Part shown: positions 12,201 through 25,010 of the stretch, piece after piece | Layout: every line of letters starts with the position of its first letter | Numbering within the stretch: position 1 is the first letter of the stretch | Assembly (NCBI RefSeq): GCF_036711975.1 | Contig: NC_091975.1 | Span: 2,730,501-2,794,500 of the forward strand | Length of the DNA: 64,000 bases | Source: Onthophagus taurus | Lineage: Eukaryota > Arthropoda > Insecta > Coleoptera > Scarabaeidae | Direction: 5' to 3' | Notes under the pieces: model-generated | Seen by the model: the letters and a program-made list of their open reading frames with translations, nothing else | What the model was told of the DNA's origin: nothing | Database searches by the model: none | Translations under genes and position numbers: made by a program

Positions 12201-15200
12201 TATAGAATCATCAGGAATCCCACCGTTGATCAAACCCAAATCACCAACCGGTCTACATTCCAAATTAGGTGCAAATCCTTTTCTGCATTTACACGAAAAC
12301 GATCCAGGAGTATTCATGCATTCCGTCGAAGCCAAATCACATTGACTCGTAACGCATTCGTTGATATCATCGCATTTAGGCGGGTTGTTAAACATCTGGT
12401 TTTCGCCACATCTCATTATGTTACTTCCAATGAGTTTGTAACCTTTGTAACATTGAACGCGAGCTTCGTCTTTGAAATAGTAATTTCTTGAGGTGTCCGT
12501 GATAAATCCGTTTTGAATTTCGGGAAATTTCGGGCATTTCGCTTTGGTGCACGATGGGACATCGCCGGACCAAGTTCCGTTACTCATGCATAAAATAACC
12601 GGATGTCCACTTCGTACATATCCGGGTTCGCATTCGTATCGAACAATCGTGCCATAACTTCTTCCTAAACCGTTCAAAACGGTGACGTTTGCGTGTGGTA
12701 CTTCTGGTAAAGTGCTACATTGTGATGCTAAACATGACGGTTTCTTTTCCCATTTTCCGTCGGATAAACAAGAAATTTTTTCGATTGGTTTTCCAGTTGG
12801 GAAGGCAAATCCCGCGTAACATTGATAAGTTGCTTGGCCTCGATAAGTAACGTTTGTGGAACCAATGGAGAAACCGTTATCTATTTGTGGAACTGGTCCG
12901 CAATAAACTTCTTGGCAGTTAGGGATATAACTGATTGACCAATTTCCACCGGGAAGGCAAGTAGTTGTTATTCTATGTTGGCCCGTAGCAAATTCTTGTC
13001 CAGTTGGACACGTGAATGTTATAACCGTTTTGAAAGCGGTGTCTCTGCTTGAAGATAAAGCACCAAAACCCGGTTTTAAGGCTGGACAATCAGCCGAATA
13101 TGACGCCTCCCATCCTTTACTGTTATGAAGCGCATCCGAAGTAAATCTCACCAACATTTCCCCACTGGAAGCTGTTAAAGTAATCTTTGGAAGTGAGGTA
13201 GCGCTAAATCCTGAACCCGAATGTAATTTTAATCCACTTGTGCTTGATCCGTCGTAAACTTGAACGTTATCTGATTTATCAACATCGAATTTGATGAAGT
13301 TTAACGATAAAGGTCCGCCACCGGGGTTTTTAATTTTAAATAAACACTCTTGGTTACTCGGATAATTTGCTAATCCAAAGGCTGGAGATGTTAACGTTCC
13401 ATTTTTAGCGACAATCATTGCTTTACAACCTTGGGCGTATCTCAATCTAAATCCTCGTTTGGAATCACCAAGACTGGTTTTGAAATAAAGATATAACTGG
13501 CTATTTGTGGACATCACAATTCTTGGGTTATTTTCTAAGTCTCCTGTTAAGCGAGCAATCGGTTGATCTCTCGGTGAACTTCCATCGCGAATTAAAATGT
13601 AATCTCTTGTGTTGTCTAAATCTAAATCGTCGATTTCTAAAGTTATGATTCTTCCTGGTTGGGATTGGATGATGTAAAGACATTCTAACCCTCCCGGATA
13701 TTGTTCAGGGTATCCGGGGGATGTTAAAACTTGTCCTTGCGGTGTAGCTCTTAATGTACCCCCACAAATTTGTGGCTCAGTTTTCCAAGATGCTCTAAAT
13801 CCTTTCTTCTCAACACTTCCATCAGTACTAAATTTAACGATCATAAAATTCGAAGCTGATACAAAAGATCTGTTTGTTAAATCTTGTTTTCCTGATAACG
13901 TAGCTAAATTAACTGAGGTATCTTCGGTTCTTCCCCCAGCAAAAATTTGTACAGTGTCAAAAGTTTTTTCCGTTTCGAATTCTTGAAATTGGAGGAGGAT
14001 GTTGTGGCCTTGAGGACCTTCTAAAGTCCATTTGCAATTGGTTAGCGGGGTGTACTTTTGAGGATAATAAGGGCTTTCGACTACATCCCCACTACTCGCC
14101 ATGTAAAAGTTACAATTTGATGCGCAATCGATTTCGTCGGAGAAATCGCCACAATCGTCTTGTTTGTCGCATTTGAATGCTTCGTTTATACAGTTTCCAT
14201 TGGAACAGTGGAAGGAACCAACGGGGCAAGCTTTTGATCGACACATAAAGGGTAAAAGACTTTCGCAAGTTGTTAATTCCCATGATTGTCGATCACGCGT
14301 TAGTGCTACGTCGACACATTCACCTGATTTTGGATCGGGTTGATTCAATGACCAAAATCCTAAATAGAAAAGAAAGTTGTTAATTAAGTTGTGTTAATTG
14401 ATAAAGTGACATTCTTTGTAAATAAGGTTTGACTCAAATTCTTAAATATAAAACTAAAAGGAATAAGAAATGGCTAAGTTTTTTTCTTATGTTTGCTGTT
14501 ATAGAGGTGATGAGGAGTATGATGCAATCGAAAATAAGTTAATCAGAAATTTTGCCCTACCCAAAATTTTTGAAAATTTAAGAAAAACTGTTTTTGATAA
14601 AAATACAAGATGTCATAAACAATTTTTTAAACATAAACACCATGATTTTAAAATTAAGTTGACTAAATATTCTGGTCAAGTTATTAGTAACAATTAAAGA
14701 TATTTATGTCAACACTAAGTGTGTTAATTGAAAGAGTTAATTCTTACTTTCTTTGTGAATAATAACGTTCGGTTTAAATTCTTAAATATAAAAGTAAACA
14801 CTGAAATGGAATGTAAGGCGGTGAAATCATGCAGCAGTACTCAATATTGAATCTGTGGTAAGAAAGAAATGAGTCGCCTCAGGCATATAAAGTCGCTTCG
14901 ATTAGCATATTTTCGAACATAATCGCTTTCCGGAGAAACTTACCGGAGTACTGTGACACGAGGGTACCCGCTGCCGACTCTAGAGTGTTCGTTTTTAGGT
15001 CATCTAACGATGCCAAGCCCAGCCAATAATGGTTTGCACTTCTCCGTTCCAAACCGACTGTTGGTGCTGCTATCGATGCTGTTACATTATTCTCTGTGTA
15101 TGACTCCACTGCCATCAAATCACTTCCATATCTATAACAAAAAATGATTAAAGTAGAAATTTATTATTTAAATTTAAAAGGAAAGTTGATTAAGTTTTGC

Positions 15201-18200
15201 AGGTTTTGGCAGAACTAATCTAATGATTCTTTTCCTATTACGTAATATTTTCTGGGATTTCAAGCGCACTTCCTACAATAATTGCATACATTAAGCAGGT
15301 ATGAATTAATGGGATTGTTGAGATTTAATATTTTGATTGACAAAGTTATCTTGTCCATCATAATACTCGTTTATATATTGTGATAGAAATTTATTAAACT
15401 TTATACTTAACCTAATTTAAAAAATTATATCAATTAAACTTTAAAGTAGTTTAATATAATTGTTATGGTCTGATTCATTCGATTTGTTACGGATAAGTAA
15501 TTTCTCTACTAAGTTTTTTATGTTAACGTTATTATTTTAAAAAATCAATTACATCATACAAAATTTAATTCAATGATTTAGAGAGTAGGTTGAATTTTGA
15601 TTATGAATGCATTTTGGGTGAGCCGTGGTCAGTCCTGACCCGGATTCTTTTTTGGAGGTTACTGACCGTAAACGTGGCAAGACTAAAAGAAACGGTACAA
15701 TCATCGTCATCCTCGAAGAAAATTCATTTAATACGTACACTTTCTTTTCGTTTCTGTCAGTTTGAATCATTCCTTCATATAGAATTCTAAATAATTAGAT
15801 TATTTATAAATAATAAATAACTCACCGTCTGCAGAGATCGGCCGCTTTCTCCCACGAATGGTTAATATTGAAAAACTTATAACAGTACAATCCCCTAAGT
15901 TCCCATCCTGCAACAAAAAGAGAATTTCAATACTGGATCATCTAGATATAAAGAGGTATGAAGAAGGTCGTGGAAAATGGACTTTAATGCAAAAATTGTG
16001 ATGCAGATCCGGGTTCAAAGTAAAAGTGGACCATGAAATAAATTCGAAAATTATATAATAATCAATAAGATTTTAAAATCAATCTCACTAAAATACAATT
16101 AATTAAAAATTTCTTAAAACCTTAAACAACCTACTTCTTAATGAGACTAATGATCTAATGATGCTGCGAACATAGCTAGTAATTGAAAAGTGCATAAAAA
16201 ACGTCGTGAAATGTTGAAGTAAAGTTGCCATAACTCGGGTTATTTTCTATTTAGCAATTTCCCACCGGCAATAATTACTAACGAAGTAATCAGTCGACCT
16301 CGTTCGACAATTTCGCGACAATTGCTTGCTCTCAGAAGCGAATTGTAACCGTTGCGCAAAGGAATTTATCTTAATGTGTCTATGTAAAGTGGCCACCTGT
16401 GGTACAATTAAGCTTCATTCTATTGAAAGTAGTAACATGAAACAAGGTTTCTAAGTTGACATCGTTGATTCTAGTAGATTCGGTCCTGGCGCGTACTAAC
16501 TCAGGATGTCCCTGACCCTGTATTTTTACCGTTGCTATTAACATGCTTGCTCAGCGTACTTTCCACCGCATGCCTGTTCATCGAGTTTAAGTGTTAAGAT
16601 GTGTTTAACACTAGATTTAAGATCGAAGTTATCGTGTGACTCACATCATCGAAGTAGCTCATCATCAACTATCTGGGTCTTATTGTTATTCTCACTATAT
16701 TCCACGGTCAGAAAAATAATAATCTACGTAGGTCTTCGATTTATGCAGTTTATGAAGAAAATATTTCTATAACCCGTTTACTTCCTTGAATTCTTTATCT
16801 ATTACATAAAACGTTAGTTGGAACTTGACATTCAACTCTGATGAAATAATAGAAGTAATGCGTAAAATTATCATATTATAAAGGTGTGTTGTTTTTGTAT
16901 TTAAAAGCATGTATTGCATAAGGGGATTATTCTCACATGTTTCTCCTCGTGGTGTGTTATGAGATTAATTAATGGTAGGAATTAAATTATTGTTATCTTT
17001 AATCATATCATATTTGCTTCAAGATGAAACTCTTTTATGCTACTAATAAATATCTATTGTATAGTAAACAAGCAGATTTATTTTTGCTGGTTACGAGACT
17101 AACAATAAGGTTGAATAAAAAAATGAATAAGAATTTGGGGTTGCCTTTGAATTGTCGCCGCCATACATAGGCACACCAGTTTTTGGTTGTTATTAAGGAC
17201 TGACATAAACTCTATGAAGGTGTCTGAATGGATTAGTTCATCCTGACTCATTACAACTTTGTATACTAACACTTGTTTGGGAGCAAATAAAGGATGCCTT
17301 ACGAGACTATCCAGAAGCTGAACTAAATACATTCTTTATCTTGTGGAAACCTCTCGAATATCAAAGATGATCGCAAAAGCTTGCTGACATTTTTCTTCAG
17401 TTTCTTTCTTACTATCCGTCTAAGTTTTCATTACACACAATGAGGAGTCGATAATATGGCAATCATGAGGAGTCGATCATCTATTGTGATCATGAACATG
17501 TGTTACAGAAGCTTAAAAAAATTAAAGTTTTATAATTATGAGTTGTTAGATATGATTTAAAACGCTACAATCTCACATTAAAAATTTTCAACAGCAACTC
17601 CAGTTACAGTTATTCATATCGTTTGTTCTCGAAGCTAATTTATGGTTTTTGTTTACTCTTTCCATTACGTTATAACTGGGGAGTGGTGTTAATGCGCTTT
17701 TTACACACTCTTTAATAATTTCCAGTCGCGTGTATCAAAGTAATTATCAGAAGAAATGCATGAATGTGCACGGTAACTCCTAGTAATGGCCGCATGGAAG
17801 CCTTTCTCAGCACTTGAACTGTCTTAGAACACCTTGCTATGACACTTTCTTTTCTTTTCTCTGTTATTTATTATTTCGATGTAAAGAATTATTCATCCTA
17901 ACGCGGTATGAATGATTAATTCGGGTGAATCATAAATTTAACAATTTCATAATTGATTAAGAAAAGAAATCGAATACATTTATGAACACGTATGAGGTAA
18001 TAATCTATTTATGGACATTAGCGTGCAGAGTGCTCTCGGCAATTGCACAGTTTTGAGATTCTCTCACCTCAATAATGATCATCGCATCAATCATAGCACG
18101 CATCAGAACATTTGCAACGGCATTTCCAGCAGCGCGGCCCAAATAGCAAATAATAATAACGGATGGCGACCATTTCTCCACGTCTAAACAATTAATTCTA

Positions 18201-19170
18201 TTGCAATCAACAGTACCCTTAATTAAACAAATTAATGCTGAAATTGATTGTGCCCACGATGGTGTTTATGGAAAAATGTCAAGGGAACGACCTCTTCAAG
18301 TTTTAAGACCTACGTAACTGATTTCCTACTTTGAAAAAAGAATATCTTGACGATTAAGACAATAATGACCTTGACGAGATAAATTTTCGCTCGATTAGTC
18401 ACCGAATTCGCGTCATTTTTTTCTTTTTATACTTCAACTTTACGTATTTAAAAGGTCAAATATCCACGGTGCTCAGGAAACTTTCACTCCACGCTCGCAG
18501 AATATGCCATCTCTATAAAGACTACTTCTAGGTTCTACTAAGAAATAGAAAAAGAACAAAATCAATCTCTTTACTACTAAAGAACTTCTTCTTTTCTTAA
18601 CCGTACTCTGGTAACGGTGCATCGCGATCGCATAATGGCTTCCATATCGGATGCGCAACACAACGGCGACCCATTAACCAGTTTCTGCGATTGCATAAAG
18701 ATTTTTAATTGACTATAAGGAAGACTATAAGGAGAAATAAGAAAGAGAAGAAAACCGAGAATCTTTTTACGGAATGCGATAACTGCGGAGGTATTTAGGA
18801 GCGGCCTCAGGTAACATCCAGAAGGAGCCCAATCGAAGAAAGCAAGCGGAACGTTGATTTTGTATTGGCCTCCTCCTTCTAAAGTTATCTATCTGAATGG
18901 AAGCGAAGAAATTGCAGCCTTGGACTTACCGTTTGGACAGCTAAATAAGCTCGGCGTTTCCTGTAACAAGGTGAAAGAGCGCATATTAATTAAGTGTGAA
19001 ATTTGCGCCGTATCCGACGGCGTGAAATTCGAATACGTGAAATAGACCAGAAATGGACAACGTATTGTTTCTTTAAAAATATAAAAGTTACATACCTGAG
19101 ATGATGATATCCTTAGATTACTTAACATAAATATGGTGACCAATTCGGCCACTCTTAACCTAATTAGCAT
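3237..19170 (-). CDS. uif: Uninflatable-type giant apical transmembrane EGF/CUB/sushi protein
   Basis: Coding exons in order: 19096-19170, 18930-18960, 15826-15907, 14944-15131, 9170-14359, 7380-9105, 6904-7283, 6680-6845, 6373-6624, 5273-6313, 5028-5096, 4694-4884, 3322-4632, 3237-3271. They sum to 10,737 nt (3,578 aa), and every junction keeps phase. Order of parts: signal peptide (1-25); C-type lectin (about 32-167), split over exons 2-5; LDL-receptor A (170-204); three CUB domains (208-549); sushi modules, two Ca-binding EGFs, two discoidin (F5/8C) domains and two HYR repeats up to about 1700; GCC2/3 Cys-rich repeats (1857-2020); about 14 EGFs (2023-2555); laminin-G/pentraxin-like fold (2558-2700); HYR (about 2800-2880); sushi (2882-2948); more GCC2/3 repeats (3151-3350); EGF; one membrane segment (about 3434-3458); cytoplasmic tail of about 120 aa. 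Drosophila Uninflatable has the same plan and similar size; it acts at the apical surface of tracheal and epidermal cells and antagonises Notch. Exon 1 begins just after an acceptor (AG at 19175-19176), so at least one 5' untranslated exon lies further right. Confidence 0.93.
14360..14943 (-). other. uif intron with an imperfect internal duplication
   Basis: This intron is bounded by GTAAGT at 14943 and an AG at 14360. About 75 bp near 14385-14458 is echoed near 14719-14797; both contain GTGTTAATTGA and TTCTTAAATATAAAA. An open frame at 14470-14697 (+) of 75 aa matches no family I know and lies inside the intron, so I do not call it a gene. Confidence 0.55.
15908..18929 (-). other. uif intron, about 3 kb, no gene seen
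   Basis: This is the intron between the 31-nt exon and the second half of the lectin-domain start. It has mixed AT content with some GC-richer stretches (16250-16700, 18000-18260) that could be regulatory. One 15-mer, GATGGCGACCATTTC near 18164, recurs exactly near 49384. No coding exon in phase was found here. Confidence 0.5.
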
Positions 19171-19458
19171 GGCCCTGTAAACAATAAAAAAAGGTATTAT
19201 AATTTTAAACTCACTTTTAGAACCTTTATTATAATGGAACGCTGTAAGATCAGCTTGCTCAATATCGTGACCCACTTTTAGATATCTACGACAGCGTATT
19301 TTCTCTTCTGTCGAGTTTCAAGACGACAACCTCAAGATGTTAGGTCAAGAAATTGAATTAAATATAAATTGCAAATTTGATCAAAATGAAAATTAAAAAT
19401 TAAATAAATACATTGTAATCTTAACCTTCTAGTAAAACCCATTTACACTGTCACATGC

Positions 19459-19785
19459 GGTGCGGCTAAACCAGAATGTTTCTAGTTCTAGGTTTAGTGT
19501 TCGTTCTAGTTTTAGTTCAATAAAAACACATAAAAATCTAGTGCTGAATAACAACACTAGACCTAGAACTAGAATCATTCGGGTTTAGCCTTGCATTTCT
19601 TAACCAGCATGATGTTAATTCTAGGTCTAGAGTTAGTTCTAGTTTTACTTCAATAAAAATATACAAAAATCTACCGCTAAACAACGACTAAAACTAGAGC
19701 TAACACTAGCATTAGAACTAACACTAGATACTATATATTTTAACTCACTAATCTAGTACTAAGCCTTCTAGTTCTAGATTTTTTG
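19459..19785. repeat. TAG-hexamer foldback repeat, copy B
   Basis: Two head-to-tail units, each an inverted pair of arms around an A-rich spacer (CAATAAAAATATACAAAAATCTA type). The left end is GCGGCTAAACC and the mid-junction is ATTCGGGTTTAGCC followed by a new arm. TAG or CTA recurs at 6-bp spacing along each arm. It lies just 5' of the first coding exon of uif, upstream in its transcription unit. Confidence 0.8.
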
Positions 19786-21848
19786 AAACAGCTAGCCAAT
19801 AAAAAATGACGTTAATGCAAAATTAGAAATTTAAATTATACGGACTGATAGTCTACGGGAGTGTATTGTATAGTTTAAAAAAGTGTTTCTATTTGTTGTC
19901 GAAATGTTTGGTCAAGAGAGAGTAACGCGCTAAATTGCTACGAATGGGCGAATACTGTAAACAATCCAGTGAAAATTTGAATCTTTCCCACATTCTAATG
20001 GCACATTGTTTCGGGATTTCATAACGTGAAAAGCTTATGTAACAACTTATCGAACAAAAATCTTTGCCCTAATTGTGCAGGTGGCTATTTTTTTAACAAC
20101 AAAAAAAATTAATCATAATTATAACCTAATAAGGAAGTGATCTAGATTTTTATTACTTAATTATTAAAGTACCAGATCATCAAATCAAAAATTAAATTGA
20201 TTTCTATTAATAGAAACGACTTTTATGAATCATTCTATAAACCGCAAAAAAAATCTATTTCGCCGTCATAAAAACCAAACAATTTTTAAATTGAACTTTA
20301 AATTTCGTTTTTACGCAACTAAAATTTCTCATTAAACCTTAAATAGCCGGTTGCGAGGATGCGCTAAATGGAAAAAGACTTTAATAGGATATTGTTCGTC
20401 CGTTTTCACATGGAATAATAACTATCAACTTCCAAAGTTGTCGTTTTTCTCACGCCGCAATGCTTGGCGACTTATATAGTTAAAGTTAAATTTAAGGATG
20501 ACTAAAAATAACCGGAAGGAAGAATCGAACGGTTAACTTTGACTCAAATGGAAAAAGTGTATTATTAATTCTTAAAGCACGCTGTCAACTAACTGTTCAT
20601 TAATTACTCCTATTAGATTACTAAAACAATTCTTGTTTTTTATGGTGTTATGTAAAGTACAACTTTCAAACGGTTTTTTTAGGTTGAGGTATTTAGAAAT
20701 AATATTGACGCACGTTAGAGGAACGTCGTTTATAAAGACTTGTCGAACTCAAACTGGGACTTAAAATAACAGTATCAGAGACCGTCATAGCATAATTATT
20801 CAAAGTCCATATAAGAAGAACCGGGAAGACTGCCCGTCTTTTGAATTTAGTTAACGGTTCACGAATTTCGCTTGGACGACAACGACGTATAATTATATTT
20901 TGCACGAACTTGGACACGTGTAAAAGAAACTTCTTTAATAAGAAGTAAAACGACGTGTCTTACTCGTGGTTGTTGCAAATGAAACGCTATTTATTGAGGC
21001 TCAAGTTAATGCCGTTCATTATTTTACGTAACAGTTTTCTGCACAAAGCCACACTGTCGTTTCATAATCTTAACCTTGAAAGTAAATGGCAATATATGAA
21101 TAGGAAAAAAGATGTATATTATTCTTTAACTTTAAGAGTTGACTTTTTTTTTCAATTTAGAACAACACGGAAATGCATTTAAATTTTCCCCTTTAATAGT
21201 TTTGTGTAAAATAGTTGCACAAAAATTGGTGTTAATGATTTTGATAGCGGTCACTATGTCAGGTTGGATTTTTTGAAGCAAAGTGGGGCTTAAGAACGGT
21301 ATCGTAAGGTATTAGTCTACATTACCATGCTGGAAGAAATGCGCCACAACTGTTGCTTTGAATAGCAACAAGGCGGAGAATAAAACAGAAATTATGCTCG
21401 GAGTATTGTATCTGGTAGACGGAGATGTAAAATGGAAATTTTTTCAAAACATTTCTCTTAAGATCCGAATAAGACGTTAGTATTGTGTTTAAAATGGATT
21501 GTAAATGTTTATTTATATTATTGTGTATATGTATTTCTTAGAAAACAAGTTAGAGGAGAATAATCTAAATTATATTTTAGCAAATAAAACTTTAAATAAC
21601 TCCATTTGATTTAAATTTGGTGGCGTTCAATTTTCTAGGGCATTCAATGGAAGCGAAATTATGTGCAACATTATCTTCTATAAGCTAAGTTAATCCTGCT
21701 TAGTTAAATAATCGTGCCTTGAATGTAGTTGATGCTCAAACAGGAAAATTTATAATATAAACGCTTTTGTGTCCAAACTGTTTATAAATCTCGGCTTACT
21801 TACTGCCCACTAATTATAGTTATGGTCACCTATAAGACTATGTTTCTA
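19786..21848. other. Non-coding stretch upstream of uif
   Basis: AT-rich sequence with no convincing gene. It may be the first (5' UTR) intron of uif, because the first coding exon starts at a splice acceptor. Short open frames here show no family features. Confidence 0.4.
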
Positions 21849-21850
21849 TG

Positions 21851-22236
21851 ATGGTTACAGAAATAAGGAGAATACTGTATATAGCTAATAGAGCTGACTT
21901 TAGAATGAGAAAACTGTTAATGTCAGGCGAAGTAATCGACAAAACTAAGGTACTTATATACAAAACGCTTATAAGACCAGTCTTTACGTATGCGCCAGAA
22001 ACATGGACACGACAAAAATGACGTAAACTTGTTGGGCTGCAAAATTAATAGGTTAAGGTAACTCGGCCATCTAGAAAGCAAATGTTCGGCCAAACAGTTT
22101 TTGGAACCCGCAAGCGAGACAGATCTAGAAGCAGATATAAGGACCTAGTGAAAGAAAGTCTAAAAATGCTGGGAGTTAGAAACTGAAATTCCAGACACGA
22201 GATAGAAGAGAGTGGAAGCTGATCCTAGTACAGGCC
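21851..22236 (+). mobile_element. Decayed non-LTR retrotransposon, C-terminal RT region
   Basis: Conceptual translation reads EIRRILYIANRADFRMRKLL, then KTKVLIYKTLIRPVFTYAPE and TW up to a stop near 22021. After a frame change come basic RKRDRSRSRYKDLVKESLKM and LGVRN. This is the signature end of RTE/Jockey-like reverse transcriptases (KTLIRPVLTYGSETW ... GRPRxRW ... LVQAK). Stops and frame changes show it is dead. It ends within a few bases of foldback repeat copy C. Confidence 0.75.
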
Positions 22237-22240
22237 AAAC

Positions 22241-22415
22241 CCCCCATGTCTCTTGAGACGCACGTGTTTCTAGTTCTAGGTCTAGTGTAAGTTCTAGATT
22301 TACTATAATAAAAATATTAAATATAACACTGAATAACAACTAAAACTACTACTAGCACTAGAATTAACCCTAAATTTAGAGCTAGAGTCATTCGGGTTTA
22401 GCCGTATGTTCTAGC
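22241..22415. repeat. TAG-hexamer foldback repeat, copy C
   Basis: A single foldback unit: a palindromic tip TGTCTCTTGAGACGCA, an arm with TAG every 6 bp, a spacer of AATAAAAATATTAAATATAA type, and a complementary arm ending ATTCGGGTTTAGCCGTATG. It sits directly after the retrotransposon fragment. Confidence 0.8.
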
Positions 22416-24911
22416 ACAAGTACAAACTGATAACGAGCAATACTGCAAACAGCAAAAGGAGGGTTAATTTAACACGCTAGAAAGTTTGTGTCTTAATTGA
22501 AGTTATCAAATTTTATAAGTGTTGTTTTTCTGAGCATTTCTTATTCATTTCTAATAGTTACGATTGTTGCTTATAGAAGGCCATTCCCATCCTGCATTAC
22601 TTAATTTGTATGCTCTTAGTATGTAGTAAGTAGTGTGTAATTTGTAAAGTTAAGTACCATTTCAAGCCTTGGAAAAGTCATATATAAACATGATTTCTAA
22701 GGGTAAATATTAATATATTAAATACAAGTTCTGACATAATTATCCTCTAGTTCAGGTTTCTTTTGGAAGATAAGTCTAAATTCTTTAGCTAAGGTCAGAA
22801 TGAAATGGTGTTGAATGTTGATAACAAACAAGCAAATTCAAACATATTCAAGTGAAGAAAAAGATATCTGAGAGAATTGAAGATATCAATCTAACCCAAT
22901 CAAGTATTAGCACCTAATAAATTCTATTTTAAATTTTTGTGATAATAAATAATTAAAGTGAGTGGAGAATTTTCTCAAAAATCAAGGATATTTTTATTTT
23001 TAAAACCGGTCTAACGACACAGCATAAATTTTTGTTTCGAATAAAGTAATTATTTAGTAATTTTCACGTGGAATTGTGGCATGCTCGTTATAAACAACAC
23101 ACGGGTTTCGTTAGAATTTTTCTCAGATGAATTCACAATACTTATTCTAATTACACAGAATATTTATTGAAATTAATCAAGATTTTTTTACTTAAAAAAT
23201 AATTCATATTTAATTAATAAAGAATGAGAAATATTTTCCTTGATAAATCACACAATCGTTTCCGAGTTATACAAACGCCCGAAGCCCACTCTCAGTAAGT
23301 GCTGGTTTGGTAAAGTCGATGTCCTTGTCTAGTTGCATTCGACTATTCGAAGAATGCAGTCAATTGCATCTGATAAACAGAGAATAAGTTGACTAATTCA
23401 CTATTTTTTTTTTAGATATTACGCAATTCATAAAAAATTTCACCAAAAAAGAAATGAAATAATTCTTAAGAAAAAAGGAAAAGAAGCACCATTTCGTGCC
23501 CTCTAAAGATGTTTTGTTGTTCCGGTTGCATTCTCATCTACCTGCACAGACTCTAAAATCTCCAAATGGTGCTATTCTTCAAGGTTTTTCAAAAGAATTT
23601 TATTTTGGAGCTAATTACCACCACCTGGTTCAAAATTCTTTTTGAAATTCTCACGTTAAGCAGTTTTATTACAGCGTCGGGTCCTTCTTTTTAATATTTT
23701 CTGGGTTACTTTATATTTAATTCAATTTGCACGCCAGTTCCGTTTGAATTCAAGCAACCGGAAAAGGTTACGCTATATGGCTGAATACCAACCACCAAGA
23801 ATAAATCATTTTATACACAACGGGCTCACCATATTTAGAAGAAATAGTATGAGATATGAAAAGAGAAATTATAGATACATAGGAATTTTAATCGGATAAG
23901 ATTTTCTGTCATAAGAAGATTTAATATCTAAGCTTGTTACGTAACATAATGAAGTAAGCAGTTTGCAATTACGGTTTATGGATGCGTATAAAACACGTTT
24001 ATTAAAAGAAAGGTAATAGCTATATTTTGATAACAAAAATGTATCATTACATAACCTTAACTCCAATAAGAAGATTTAAAGTCTTAATTATTTATGCCTA
24101 ATTGAATCATTCATCTTAAATATGTGTTTTTAATTGAAAACGTATTGTCAACATGAAAACGATTGGAATTTTAATCGAAGACCTTTTTGTAGGCCACAGC
24201 GCGCTCACGGAGCCGTTTTACAAGACATAGGTTGGCCGAAAGGTGCGCCGCGTTTCTGCGGAATTCTCATTCTTATTCATCGGTTTCATAAGCATACATT
24301 TACGTTTACCTGAAATAGGACATTGAAAATCATATTTTTCTATTAACAATTTCATTTATAAACCAAGAATGCCTAACAATTAGATTTTACGAAGAAGATT
24401 TAAAAAATATATAGGGGTTTTTATCTGTTATGTGGGTAACTTTCACAAGATTATGGTTCTAATCATTACACCTATTTACTTCGATTTGAGATAAACTCAA
24501 ATTCTTACAAAAAAAAACATATCCAAAACTATATAATTTACTGTTTCCTCTAAATAAGGATTCATCTCCTTCTATAGCGAAGAGAAGAAGTCGAGTTGAA
24601 CTGTAGAAGACAGTTTTAGTTCTTCTTCGCAAAGAAAGCAACAAACTGAAACGCCTTTACAGCAAAAAAAACAAACCTACGTCGTCTACTTACGTTGGTT
24701 TTCGATTTCTTCAGTCTTCTCTCAACTCCTCTTCTCAATGGAAGACCACATGAATTCCTCCACAGCTGCGAAACTTAAATTTACACAAGACAGAAAAAAA
24801 CAACTAAGTAAAAGGTCAGTTCACAGAAGAGAACACTTTGGAAAAACACCGATTTAACTCCTCTACCTCTAACGGTTGGTAGCTCAAGACTGCTGGCTCA
24901 GGTGGCATCTT
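22416..24911. other. Non-coding stretch
   Basis: AT-rich, no supported gene. Low-complexity A/T runs and a short GC-richer patch near 24190-24260 are all I see. It is likely part of the uif 5' intron or intergenic DNA. Confidence 0.4.
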
Positions 24912-24913
24912 AC

Positions 24914-25010
24914 CTGTTGTGCGTGTAAGAGAGTGGTAGCCCTGTAGTGGGGACAAGGAGGAACGGGTTCCTGTGGCGATCGCTATTTGTGCGGACTTGA
25001 AGTCATTGAT
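24914..25010 (-). other. Possible 5' untranslated exon of uif (weak)
   Basis: A strong minus-strand donor, CAACAG followed by GTAAGATG (exon end at 24914), could join the acceptor at 19175, which precedes the uif start codon. The upstream limit and transcription start are not visible; 25010 is arbitrary. A competing donor (GTAAGT) lies near 24692. This is inference only. Confidence 0.2.

Noticed and set aside
14470..14697. 75-codon plus-strand frame inside a uif intron
   Set aside because: It lies antisense within an intron, has no recognised family, and is flanked by a local duplication that explains the sequence.
18889..19275. 128-codon minus-strand frame near the start of uif
   Set aside because: As one continuous protein it makes no sense. 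It merely contains the real uif exons 1 and 2 joined by an intron that happens to be open in frame.
19459..19785. Possible telomere-like (TTAGG)n tract
   Set aside because: TAG recurs every 6 bp with variable triplets between and in both orientations; it is not an insect TTAGG telomere repeat.
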